A model generated the notes under the pieces. It ran no database searches. It worked only from the letters and a program-made list of their open reading frames with translations, and was not told the origin of the DNA. A DNA stretch of 64,000 bases from Desulfuromonas sp. DDH964 (lineage in GTDB: Bacteria; Desulfobacterota; Desulfuromonadia; Desulfuromonadales; DDH964), in contig NZ_CP015080.1 of assembly GCF_001611275.1 (NCBI RefSeq), positions 2,856,001 to 2,920,000 on the forward strand, in the 5' to 3' direction. Position 1 is the stretch's first letter; every line of letters begins with the position of its first letter. Below, piece by piece: positions 1 to 7,528 of the stretch. Made by a program: the position numbers and the translations under genes.

Positions 1-119
1 GTGTTACTCACCCGTGCGCCACTTTACTCGCGGACCGAAGTCCACTTTCACGTTCGACTTGCATGTGTTAAGCACGCCGCCAGCGTTCGTTCTGAGCCAG
101 GATCAAACTCTCCAGTTGT
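1..119 (-). rRNA. rrs: 16S ribosomal RNA, 5' end only
   Basis: The reverse complement contains the universal 16S start (AGAGTTTGATCCTGGCTCAG) followed by the helix-6 region. The mature 5' end lies near position 119, judged by comparison with the E. coli 16S start. Only about 119 nt are present; the rest of the gene continues beyond the left edge. The gene reads out of the window, away from tyrS. Confidence 0.97.
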
Positions 120-192
120 ATAACTGAAATATTTGATTCTGTCTTTTTGGTTTGACTTTTGCCCGTACAAACCTATCTACAAGCGTCTGCTA

Positions 193-209
193 TTTAGTTT
201 TCAAAGACC
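193..209 (-). promoter_or_regulatory. boxA-like rrn antitermination element in 16S leader
   Basis: On the minus strand this stretch reads GGTCTTTGAAAACTAAA, resembling the boxA motif (TGCTCTTTAACA-like, often CTTTGAAAACT in delta-type bacteria) that loads NusB/S10 on rRNA leaders. It sits about 75 nt upstream of the mature 16S start and downstream of all three rrn promoters, which is the expected place. Confidence 0.5.
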
Positions 210-248
210 AGGGAAAACAAACCCGCTACCCGTTGGCAGCGGAACGTA

Positions 249-277
249 ACTCTATCCAAACCCGCCCTGCCTGTCAA
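249..277 (-). promoter_or_regulatory. rrn promoter, proximal
   Basis: Minus-strand TTGACA (272-277) and TAGAGT (249-254) with a 17-nt spacer, pointing into the 16S gene. It is the closest of three similar promoters to the rRNA and would give a leader of roughly 120 nt containing the boxA-like element. Confidence 0.65.
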
Positions 278-353
278 GTGCTTTTCGCACCCTTTTTCAA
301 ACCTGCCCTACCGCTTACTTATGCCCCGAAGAGCCGTTCAGCAACGAAGCGTG

Positions 354-383
354 TTTATACCCGAACCCCTCGCCCATTGTCAA
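354..383 (-). promoter_or_regulatory. rrn promoter, middle
   Basis: Minus-strand TTGACA (378-383) followed by GTATAA (355-360) at 17 nt, or TATAAA (354-359) at 18 nt. It is a consensus-quality sigma70-type promoter directed at the 16S gene. Confidence 0.7.
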
Positions 384-446
384 GCCACTTCTTTGGCTTT
401 TTTCGACCCGGCGTGAACCGGAGAAAGGTGCTCGGCAAGGCGTCGG

Positions 447-475
447 ACTATAGCGAACCCCATCGCATCCGTCAA
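447..475 (-). promoter_or_regulatory. rrn promoter, distal
   Basis: Minus-strand TTGACG (470-475) and TATAGT (447-452), spacer 17 nt. It lies just beyond the tyrS stop codon. No convincing terminator is visible between tyrS and this promoter, so some tyrS transcripts may run into the rRNA operon. The 119-538 gap holds only promoters and rRNA leader; the long plus-strand ORF across it is a high-GC shadow. Confidence 0.7.
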
Positions 476-538
476 GGCACTTTTGGGGTTTTGCCTGTTT
501 TCTTTTTCGTTGCCCAGGATGGGGTCAGAACGCTGCCC

Positions 539-1831
539 TCACACGGCCTCGATAATATAGTAATTCTTTTTCCCCTTCTGGATCAGAAGGTAGGATTCGC
601 TGATCAGATCGGCGCCGGTCACCAGGTACTCCTGATCGGTCAACCTGTTCTTGTTCAGACTGAGGCCATTCCCCTGTATGGTCCGGCGCAGCTCGCCCTT
701 GGACGGAAAGACTGTCGTTTCCGTGGCGAGCAAGTCGATCACCGGCACACCAGCGTTCAGCTTTTCACGGGGGATTTCGAAGGTCGGCACCCCCTCGAAC
801 ACGGCCAGAAAGGTCTCCCGGTCCAGCTTCGCCAGGCTTCCCGCCGTGGCATTGCCAAACAGGATCTGCGAAGCTTCCACGGCTTTTTCGTATTCACCCT
901 CGCCATGAACCATGCAGGTCACCTCCTTTGCCAGGCGTTTCTGCAACGGTCGCAAGTGCGGCGCGGCGGCCTGCTCCGCGGCCAGTCCGGACACTTCCTC
1001 TTTGCCGAGGAGGGTGAAGATCTTGATGTACTTCTCGGCATCGGCATCGGAGACATTGAGCCAGAACTGGTAGAACTTGTAGGGTGTCGTCAGTCTCGGG
1101 TCGAGCCAGACGTTGCCGCTTTCGGTTTTGCCGAACTTGCCCCCATCCGCCTTGGTGATCAGCGGGCAGGTCAAGGCAAAAGCCTCGCCTCCCTCCTTGC
1201 GCCGGATGAGTTCGGTTCCGGTCGTGATATTCCCCCACTGGTCGGAACCGCCCATCTGCAGCTTGCAGTTCTTCTCACGATAGAGATGCAGGAAGTCGGT
1301 CCCCTGAACCAGCTGGTAGGTGAATTCGGTAAAGGACAGCCCGGTTTTGGCATCTTCCCCGAGACGCTTTTTGACGCTCTCCTTGGCCATCATGTAGTTG
1401 ACGGTAATGTGCTTGCCGATGTCGCGGATAAAGTCCAGGAAGGTAAAATCCTTCATCCAGTCATAGTTATTGACCAGCTCGGCGGCATTGGGAGCATCCG
1501 ATTCGAAGTCGAGAAACTTCGCCAGCTGCTTCTTCAGGCATTCCTCGTTATGCCGCAGGGTCGGCTCGTCGAGCAGATTGCGCTCGGCCGATTTCCCCGA
1601 CGGGTCACCGATCATGCCGGTCGCCCCGCCGACCAGGGCAATCGGCTTATGGCCGGCAAGCTGCAGATGCTTGAGCATCATCACGCTGACCAGGTGGCCG
1701 ATATGCAGCGAGTCGGCAGTTGGGTCAATTCCGACGTAAGCCGTTGTCATTTCCTTTTGGAGCTGCGCATCCGTCCCGGGCGTGATGTCGTGGATCATGC
1801 CACGCCAGGTCAATTCCTCGACAAAATTCAT
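539..1831 (-). CDS. tyrS: Tyrosyl-tRNA synthetase
   Basis: Class I aminoacyl-tRNA synthetase charging tRNA-Tyr with tyrosine in the cytoplasm. Numbering from an in-frame GTG two codons upstream (1837), HIGH is at about residues 45-48 and the KMSKS equivalent KFGKT at about 234-238; a tRNA-binding S4-type domain fills the last ~70 residues. Length, 430 aa, is normal for the family. I chose ATG 1831 because AGGT lies at a good distance from it. It is the last gene of the minus-strand cluster that begins at smc and lies immediately upstream of the rrn promoters. The identification is secure; only the start choice is uncertain. Confidence 0.96.
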   Translation of the reverse strand: MNFVEELTWRGMIHDITPGTDAQLQKEMTTAYVGIDPTADSLHIGHLVSVMMLKHLQLAGHKPIALVGGATGMIGDPSGKSAERNLLDEPTLRHNEECLKKQLAKFLDFESDAPNAAELVNNYDWMKDFTFLDFIRDIGKHITVNYMMAKESVKKRLGEDAKTGLSFTEFTYQLVQGTDFLHLYREKNCKLQMGGSDQWGNITTGTELIRRKEGGEAFALTCPLITKADGGKFGKTESGNVWLDPRLTTPYKFYQFWLNVSDADAEKYIKIFTLLGKEEVSGLAAEQAAAPHLRPLQKRLAKEVTCMVHGEGEYEKAVEASQILFGNATAGSLAKLDRETFLAVFEGVPTFEIPREKLNAGVPVIDLLATETTVFPSKGELRRTIQGNGLSLNKNRLTDQEYLVTGADLISESYLLIQKGKKNYYIIEAV

Positions 1832-1902
1832 GGTCACTACCTGCGATTCAGTGGTTCAGGCCACGCTCTGCCCATGGCCGTATCTAACGTCGGAACCTCA
1901 CT

Positions 1903-2685
1903 TCAGCCAATCATCTCACTGACGCGCTCTACGGCAAGGGCGCGCCCGGTCCCTTCATCGATCTCCACCACCAGCCCGCACAGAACCGGGTCCTTCTTGG
2001 CGACCTCGAACCGAACCGGGACCTGGGTCAGGAAACGTTCAATGGAAAGCTCCTTGCGAATGCCGATGACCCCATCACGACTGCCGGTCATGCCGGCGTC
2101 GGTCAGGTAGGCGGTCCCACCGGGGAGGATCTGCTCGTCGGCAGTCTGGACATGGGTATGGGTGCCAACCACCAGCGACACCCGCCCATCGAGGTAGTGC
2201 CCCAGGGCGACTTTTTCGCTGGTCGCCTCGGCATGGAAGTCGACGAGAATCACCGAGGTCTGCCGGCGCAGCTCTTCGACCAGGGCATCGGCCGCACGGA
2301 AGGGGCAGTCGAGGTTGTTCATGAAGACCCGCCCCTCGAGATTGATGACACCAACCGGGATATCGCCGGCGGTGCGGTAGATCCCCACTCCACGCCCCGG
2401 CAATCCGGCCGGGTAATTGGCCGGGCGCAGCAGTCGCGAGTCATTTTCCAGCTGGTCGTAGATTTCGCGCTTGTCCCAGATGTGATTGCCCGAGGTGAGG
2501 ACATCGATGCCAAAGCTGAACAGGTCCCTGGCGACATCGTTGGTCAGGCCGAAGCCGGCAGCGGCATTTTCGCCATTGGCGACCACCAGGTCGACGGCAT
2601 GGCGGTCAATCAATCTTCCGAGCCGCGCTTCGAGGGCCGTGCGGCCCGGACGTCCAACCACATCCCCGATAAAAAGAATTTTCAC
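1903..2685 (-). CDS. ymdB: YmdB-type metallophosphoesterase (TIGR00282 family)
   Basis: Calcineurin-like metallophosphoesterase of 260 aa starting GTG (MKILFIGDVVGRPGR...). Metal-binding motifs visible are GDVVGRPGR at the N-terminus, NGENAA, GNHIWDKRE, DFHAEATSEK and VGTHTHVQTAD. In Firmicutes members have cyclic-nucleotide phosphodiesterase activity and influence RNA decay; the physiological substrate here is not known. It lies 52 bp downstream of rny, the same gene pairing seen in many bacteria, which supports a shared role in RNA metabolism or signalling. A GAGG ribosome binding site precedes the GTG. Confidence 0.88.
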   Translation of the reverse strand: MKILFIGDVVGRPGRTALEARLGRLIDRHAVDLVVANGENAAAGFGLTNDVARDLFSFGIDVLTSGNHIWDKREIYDQLENDSRLLRPANYPAGLPGRGVGIYRTAGDIPVGVINLEGRVFMNNLDCPFRAADALVEELRRQTSVILVDFHAEATSEKVALGHYLDGRVSLVVGTHTHVQTADEQILPGGTAYLTDAGMTGSRDGVIGIRKELSIERFLTQVPVRFEVAKKDPVLCGLVVEIDEGTGRALAVERVSEMIG

Positions 2686-2737
2686 ACTGACCTCAACAAA
2701 AGCACTGCTCGTGGCCCTGGCGACCAGGGAGGCGTAA

Positions 2738-4300
2738 CTACTTGGCGAACTCGATCGCCCGGGTTTCGCGGATCACGTTCACCTTGATCTGCCCCGGGTA
2801 GGTCATTTCGTTTTCGATCTTCTTGGCGATGTCGCGCGCCAGGACATAGGCCTGGGTGTCCGACACCTCTTCGCTCGCCACCATGACGCGGATCTCCCGT
2901 CCCGCCTGGATGGCAAAACAGCTGGTGCAGCCGGGGAAAGAGGTTCCGATCCGCTCCAGGTCGGCGAGACGCTTGACGTAGGTTTCGAGCATCTCCCGAC
3001 GGGCGCCGGGGCGGGCGCCGGAGAGGGCATCCGCAGCCTGGACCAGCACGGCGAGGATCGTTTCGGGCTTCTCGTCCTCATGATGGGCGGCCAGGGCGTG
3101 GACGATTTTTGCCGTCTCGCCGTACTTGCGGGCGAGGTCGGCACCGATGACGGCGTGCGACCCTTCGATCTCGTGGTCGACTGCCTTGCCGATATCATGC
3201 AGCAGGCCGGCCCGCTTCGCCTGCTTGACGTTGATTCCAAGCTCCGAAGCCATGATCCCGCAAAGGAAGGCGACCTCCAGGGAGTGCTGCAGCACGTTCT
3301 GCCCGTAGGAGGTCCGGTATTTCAACCGCCCCAGCAACTTGATGATCTCCGGATGGATGCCATGGACACCGACGTCGAAGGTTGCCTGTTCGCCCGCTTC
3401 GCGAATCGCCTCGTCGACCTCCTGCTGTGCCTTGTTGACCACCTCCTCGATCCGCGCCGGATGGATCCGGCCATCGACGATCAGCCGCTCCAAGGCAAGC
3501 CGGGCCACTTCGCGGCGCACCGGGTTGAACCCGGAGATGATCACCGCTTCCGGCGTATCGTCGATAATCAGGTCGATGCCGGTGGCCGCCTCGATCGCCC
3601 GGATATTGCGGCCTTCGCGACCGATGATCCGCCCCTTCATTTCGTCGGTCGGCAGGGGGACCACGCTGACCGCCTTCTCGGCGACATAATCGCCGGCATA
3701 GCGCTGAATCGCCAGGGCCAGGATCTCCTTGGCCTTCTTGTCGGCGCTCTCCCGCGCATCATCCTCGATCTGCTTGATGCGCTTGGCAGCGTCATGGCGG
3801 GCTTCGCTCTCCATCCCCTGCATCAAAACTTCCTTGGCCTCTTCCGAGCTCATCCCGGAGATCCGCTCCAGCTGCAGCCGCTGCTCAGCAATCAGCTCGC
3901 CGACCTGCTTCTCGCGGGTGGCCAGAGCCTCCTCGTTCTCGGCATGCTGCCGCTCCCGCTTGAAGAAATCCTCTTCGCGCCCGTCGAGCTGGGCCGCCTT
4001 GCGGTCAAGGTTCTCCTCCTTCTGCAGCAGACGCTTCTCCTGGGCCAGGATCTCCTTGCGCAGTTCCCGGGATTCCTGTTCCCACTCGCTCTTCGCCTGG
4101 ATCACCGCGTCCTTGGCCTGGATAACTGCATCCTTGCGCAGGGTTTCGGCTTCCTTGCGGGCGCTTTCAAGCAGCAGCACCGCTTCGGCCCTGGCATCAG
4201 ACAATTGGGAATCGGCACTTTTGCGCCGCAACAGCATCCCGAGACCGACACCGCCGGCGAGTGCGGCGACGATAGCAACGACGATCAGTTCTATTTGCAA
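2738..4300 (-). CDS. rny: Ribonuclease Y
   Basis: Membrane-anchored endoribonuclease that starts mRNA decay. The 520-aa protein has one N-terminal transmembrane helix (~1-22), a long charged coiled coil (~30-200), a KH RNA-binding domain containing [13 protein letters not shown] (~215-275) and an HD metal-dependent phosphohydrolase domain with HSLEV and [12 protein letters not shown] (~330-430). Start is TTG with a strong GGAGGGA site just upstream, giving the usual hydrophobic N-terminus. Neighbours are fau upstream and ymdB downstream. Identification is secure. Confidence 0.95.
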   Translation of the reverse strand: MQIELIVVAIVAALAGGVGLGMLLRRKSADSQLSDARAEAVLLLESARKEAETLRKDAVIQAKDAVIQAKSEWEQESRELRKEILAQEKRLLQKEENLDRKAAQLDGREEDFFKRERQHAENEEALATREKQVGELIAEQRLQLERISGMSSEEAKEVLMQGMESEARHDAAKRIKQIEDDARESADKKAKEILALAIQRYAGDYVAEKAVSVVPLPTDEMKGRIIGREGRNIRAIEAATGIDLIIDDTPEAVIISGFNPVRREVARLALERLIVDGRIHPARIEEVVNKAQQEVDEAIREAGEQATFDVGVHGIHPEIIKLLGRLKYRTSYGQNVLQHSLEVAFLCGIMASELGINVKQAKRAGLLHDIGKAVDHEIEGSHAVIGADLARKYGETAKIVHALAAHHEDEKPETILAVLVQAADALSGARPGARREMLETYVKRLADLERIGTSFPGCTSCFAIQAGREIRVMVASEEVSDTQAYVLARDIAKKIENEMTYPGQIKVNVIRETRAIEFAK

Positions 4301-4365
4301 GGTCCGTCCCTCCTCACGTGTTGTTTAGGTTGCCAGCTTCGGGCGCCAGCCCGCGCTGGTGGCAA

Positions 4366-4926
4366 TTATTGACGAAAATCAATGACCCGCGTTTCGGTTA
4401 CCAGTAGATCGAGGCGGACATCGTGCCCCTCCCGCGGCAGCTGGCCCACCACCTGCAGATCAAAAGCAAATCCGACCAGCAGGGGCCGCTCCGTCGCGGT
4501 GCAGAAAGTCCTGTCGTAATACCCCTTGCCGTAACCGAGGCGATGCCCGAGAAGATCAAAGGCGACACCGGGAATGACGGCGAGATCGATGGCCGCCAAC
4601 GGAACCACTGCCCCGGCTGCCGGTTCGAGAACGCCAAAAGCGCCCGGCGCCAGCATGTCGCGCCCTTCGACCCGGTAAAACTCCAGACCGGCGCTGCAGA
4701 CGCGGGGGAAAACGACACTCTTCCCCTGCTGCCGGGCCACGTCAAAAACGAGATCCGTGAAAACTTCGCCGGCGACGGCACTGTAGAGTGCGACAGATTC
4801 CGCCGCCGAAAATTCCGGCCGTGCCAGCAGCCGCTGCTGCACCTGCAGACTGCCGGCGAGGCACACTTCCGCGGCGAGAAGACGCCGCCGATTCAGGACG
4901 GTTTGCCGAATGGAGGTTTTGGGCAT
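4366..4926 (-). CDS. fau: 5-formyltetrahydrofolate cyclo-ligase
   Basis: ATP-dependent conversion of 5-formyl-THF to 5,10-methenyl-THF, a one-carbon salvage step that may link to the folD-metVF-gcv operon elsewhere in the window. The 186-aa product shows the family signature GHRLGYGKGYYDR near residue 135 and the N-terminal R-rRRLLA helix. Starts at ATG 4926. It lies downstream of the putative 6S RNA and zapA; zapA-6S-fau is a conserved order in proteobacteria. Confidence 0.93.
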   Translation of the reverse strand: MPKTSIRQTVLNRRRLLAAEVCLAGSLQVQQRLLARPEFSAAESVALYSAVAGEVFTDLVFDVARQQGKSVVFPRVCSAGLEFYRVEGRDMLAPGAFGVLEPAAGAVVPLAAIDLAVIPGVAFDLLGHRLGYGKGYYDRTFCTATERPLLVGFAFDLQVVGQLPREGHDVRLDLLVTETRVIDFRQ

Positions 4927-4949
4927 GGCAGAGACCCCCCGCTGAACCG

Positions 4950-5275
4950 GGCAATCCCTGTAGGAGAAGCTTCGGATGGAATGGTGAGAGGATCCGGCGC
5001 TGCTTTCCGAACTACGTCAGCTCAATTCCTGGCCCTGACCGACCCCGTGCGGCAACGCCAGAGGCGCCCCGCGACCCCTGTTGCCGGTGAGACGGTCCCA
5101 GGCGGGTGTCCCGGCCGATACAATCAGTCCCTGCCCGAAAGGCAGGAGGGTCTGGCGAGAGGTTGACAACGAACCTGCGCGAAACGTCGTTCATGGATCC
5201 GGATCGAGAAGCTCCCGTAAAGCGGGAGGCGTGTACCATCAGCCAATCTATCTGAAGTCTCCTTACAGAGAACCT
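4950..5275 (-). ncRNA. ssrS: Candidate 6S RNA (SsrS) in the zapA-fau gap
   Basis: The 369-bp gap between zapA and fau has no ORF with family support. The zapA-6S-fau order is conserved in proteobacteria, so a 6S RNA is expected here. On the minus strand the ends can pair: 5255-5274 is nearly complementary to 4953-4975 (TCTCTGTAAGGAGACTTC against GAAGCTTCTCCTACAGGGA), as a closing stem would be. Internal hairpins include CTCCCG-CTTTA-CGGGAG and CCTGCC-TTTC-GGGCAGG. The span, about 320 nt, is longer than the usual ~180 nt, so exact ends and even identity are uncertain. No sequence consensus was computed. Confidence 0.42.
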
Positions 5276-5295
5276 GTTGCCTGTATCCTAATTAT

Positions 5296-5607
5296 TCAAC
5301 TCCCGGGTTTCACCGGAGGCGGCGCAGCACAGGCGGCCTCAATGCGGGCCAGCAACTTCTGCAACCGCTCCTCCGCACCTTCATCACCCCCGGCAGGCGC
5401 CTGGCGCCTGGCAGCAAAGAGCTCCCCGGCGACATTGAGCAGTGCGAGAACAACGGCGGTGTAGCTGTCTGCCGTCCGTGCGGCGCTCTGCACCTCGGCG
5501 ACCCGACGGTCGACGAACTCGGCGATCTGCCGTACCTCAGCGGGGTCAGACTCGCTGCGCAGCGTATATTGCTGGCCGAGAATTGTCACCTGGACACTCT
5601 GCTTCAA
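5296..5607 (-). CDS. zapA: Cell division protein ZapA
   Basis: FtsZ-ring stabilising protein of 103 aa. The N-terminal half matches the ZapA fold (VQVTILGQQYTLRSE...) and the C-terminal half is a helical dimerisation segment ending in a proline-rich tail. Start is TTG 5607, which overlaps the stop of the upstream coiled-coil gene by four bases (TTGA), implying translational coupling. Position upstream of the 6S RNA site and fau fits the family. Confidence 0.88.
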   Translation of the reverse strand: MKQSVQVTILGQQYTLRSESDPAEVRQIAEFVDRRVAEVQSAARTADSYTAVVLALLNVAGELFAARRQAPAGGDEGAEERLQKLLARIEAACAAPPPVKPGS

Positions 5608-5795
5608 GGCGCCCTGCGCTCCTTCGCCGGCAGTTTGCCAAGTACCAGGTCAAGCTCGCGCCGAAAGACCTGGCGTTCCTCTTCCAGGCGCGCCTGACGC
5701 TCCCGCAGGCGGAGATTTTCCTCCTGCAGGGTCTGCAGCTCATCGAGGAGCTGGTCGACCTTCTCTTCCAGGCGGACAATGACGGTTAAATCCAC
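5604..5795 (-). CDS. Small coiled-coil protein, ZapB-like
   Basis: A 63-aa protein starting GTG that is almost wholly one heptad-rich helix (VRLEEKVDQLLDELQTLQEE...). Such proteins next to zapA are usually annotated cell division protein ZapB. The family link rests on length, coiled-coil character and the four-base overlap with zapA, because coiled coils carry little specific signal. GGAG lies about 10 nt upstream of the GTG. Confidence 0.65.
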   Translation of the reverse strand: MDLTVIVRLEEKVDQLLDELQTLQEENLRLRERQARLEEERQVFRRELDLVLGKLPAKERRAP

Positions 5796-5846
5796 GGGTT
5801 ATCTTCTCCAGCGTGGGCCCATACTACGGGAAAGAGAACCGCCTAG

Positions 5847-7106
5847 TCAAGGCCTTTCCTCGGCCGGAAAGAGCGCCTCGACAAAGAGATCGGGGTCGAA
5901 GGGACGCAAATCCTCCACCCCTTCGCCGATCCCTACGAACTGAACCGGCAGCCCCAGCTCGGCACCGATCGCCACGACGATTCCCCCCTTGGCGGTCCCA
6001 TCGAGCTTGGAGAGCACCAGTCCGGTCACTTCGACCGCATCCCGGAAGAGCCGGGCCTGGGAAAGGGCGTTCTGGCCGGTGGTGGCATCGAGGACGAGCA
6101 GTGTTTCATGGGGCGCGCCAGGGATCTCCCGCGCCAGCACCCGGCGAATCTTCTTCAGTTCCTCCATCAGATTGACCTTGGTGTGCAGGCGCCCGGCAGT
6201 ATCCAGCAGCAGAACATCCGCCTGGCGCGCCAGCGCTGCCTTGGCGGCGTCGAAGGCGACCGCGGCCGGATCACTCCCTTCGGCGTGCCGGATGACATCG
6301 ACCCCCGAGCGCTCACCCCAGATCGCCAACTGCTCAGCTGCCGCGGCGCGGAAGGTATCGCCGGCGCCGAGGACGACCTTCTTCCCCTGATCGGCATACT
6401 GGCGGGCGAGCTTGCCGATGGTGGTGGTCTTGCCGACGCCGTTGACGCCGACCAGCATGATCACCTGGGGTGGCGACGATGGCGCCGCGAGCTTTGCTTT
6501 CGGAAAGAGACGCGACCGGATTTCTTCCCGCAAAAACTGGCGGACCTGGCTCGGGTCCCCCTTGCCTTCCCGGGAAATCCGGCTCTCAATGGCGGCAATC
6601 AGTTCCTGGCTGGTGCGCACGCCGAAATCGGCCGTCACCAGAATTTCCTCCAGCTCCTCAAAAAGGTCGGCGTCGATGACCTCACGGCCGCGTAGCAGGG
6701 TGTCGAGACGGCCGACCACGGAAGCCTGGGTTTTGGCCAGTCCGGCACGCATCCGTTCGAACAGGGTGAGCTCTGGCGCTGGGGCCGGCGCAAGCGGGGC
6801 GATTTCCTCCGCCGTGGCGGCCCGGGTCGGTTCGGTGGCGCCGGAGGGTTCCCCCGCCGCCTCTTCCTCCGGTGCGGCTTCGGGTGCTTCCGTGGCCGGC
6901 GGCGCAGCAACCGGAGGCTGTGCAGAGCCGGCATCCGGCGTCACCCGGCGGCGCAGACGCCAGACGACGAGGAGCAAGCCGACCACCAGCAGCACGGCGA
7001 CAACATAAAGAAGAACCAGGGCGACCAGGGGCCGATTGGCTTCGGCCACTCCAATGGCGGCCAGCAGGCCCTGCAGCGGACCGAGTATTCTATCGAGCGA
7101 AAGCAT
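5847..7106 (-). CDS. ftsY: Signal recognition particle receptor FtsY
   Basis: SRP-receptor GTPase that docks ribosome-nascent chain complexes at the membrane. From ATG 7106 the 419-aa protein has an N-terminal transmembrane helix (about 22-48), an Ala/Glu/Pro-rich linker, then the NG GTPase domain with [28 protein letters not shown] and [10 protein letters not shown]. An upstream in-frame start (7205) would add 33 residues without family likeness, overlap the roadblock gene and lack a better ribosome site; GGAG sits ~11 nt before 7106. A true N-terminal membrane helix is typical of delta-type FtsY proteins. Confidence 0.93.
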   Translation of the reverse strand: MLSLDRILGPLQGLLAAIGVAEANRPLVALVLLYVVAVLLVVGLLLVVWRLRRRVTPDAGSAQPPVAAPPATEAPEAAPEEEAAGEPSGATEPTRAATAEEIAPLAPAPAPELTLFERMRAGLAKTQASVVGRLDTLLRGREVIDADLFEELEEILVTADFGVRTSQELIAAIESRISREGKGDPSQVRQFLREEIRSRLFPKAKLAAPSSPPQVIMLVGVNGVGKTTTIGKLARQYADQGKKVVLGAGDTFRAAAAEQLAIWGERSGVDVIRHAEGSDPAAVAFDAAKAALARQADVLLLDTAGRLHTKVNLMEELKKIRRVLAREIPGAPHETLLVLDATTGQNALSQARLFRDAVEVTGLVLSKLDGTAKGGIVVAIGAELGLPVQFVGIGEGVEDLRPFDPDLFVEALFPAEERP

Positions 7107-7158
7107 CAGGGAACAGGCTCCAGTGCAACCCGCCGCAGGCGGGTCAAGGGGTTTCAGG

Positions 7159-7518
7159 TTAATCGATCTCGCGGCGCAGCTGTACGACACAACGCCGCAT
7201 TTCAAAGAGGGCGCGTCCCAGCGCGTCCCCCCGCGCTACGGTCAAGACCAGGAAATATTCCCGCGTGACCGGCATGATCAGGGTCTCGACCCGGGCCGTG
7301 GAGACAATGATCTCCTCCAGGTCGGCCCCTTCCAGGCGGGCGACGGCCGAACGCAGATGCTCAAGAATTACCCCCTTATGGGCACCGAGGATCTTCAGCT
7401 CATACTCGTCGATGCGGGAGACGTGATCGACCGCTTCCCCCTCCCAATCGACGATGATGGCTCCCTGGGCACCAGGGACGCTATCGACCAATTTTCCCAG
7501 CAAGGATTTGAACGGCAT
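7159..7518 (-). CDS. Roadblock/LC7 domain protein (MglB-like)
   Basis: A 119-aa single-domain roadblock/LC7 protein: GAQGAIIVDWEGEAVD at the N-terminus, the central LGAHKGVILEHL helix and the EIIVSTARVETLIMPV strand pair are typical. Roadblock proteins dimerise and often act with small Ras-like GTPases (MglA) as activating proteins; no MglA homologue is in this window. It sits between smc and ftsY on the same strand, 10 bp after smc, so it is probably co-expressed with chromosome-segregation and SRP genes. Function is not known. Confidence 0.8.
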   Translation of the reverse strand: MPFKSLLGKLVDSVPGAQGAIIVDWEGEAVDHVSRIDEYELKILGAHKGVILEHLRSAVARLEGADLEEIIVSTARVETLIMPVTREYFLVLTVARGDALGRALFEMRRCVVQLRREID

Positions 7519-7528
7519 CTTTCGACTT

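Noticed and set aside
152-2110. A 652-codon plus-strand ORF across the rrn promoters, tyrS and ymdB
   Set aside because: It is antisense to tyrS and ymdB, crosses the rrn promoter region, and its translation has no family features; a high-GC shadow.
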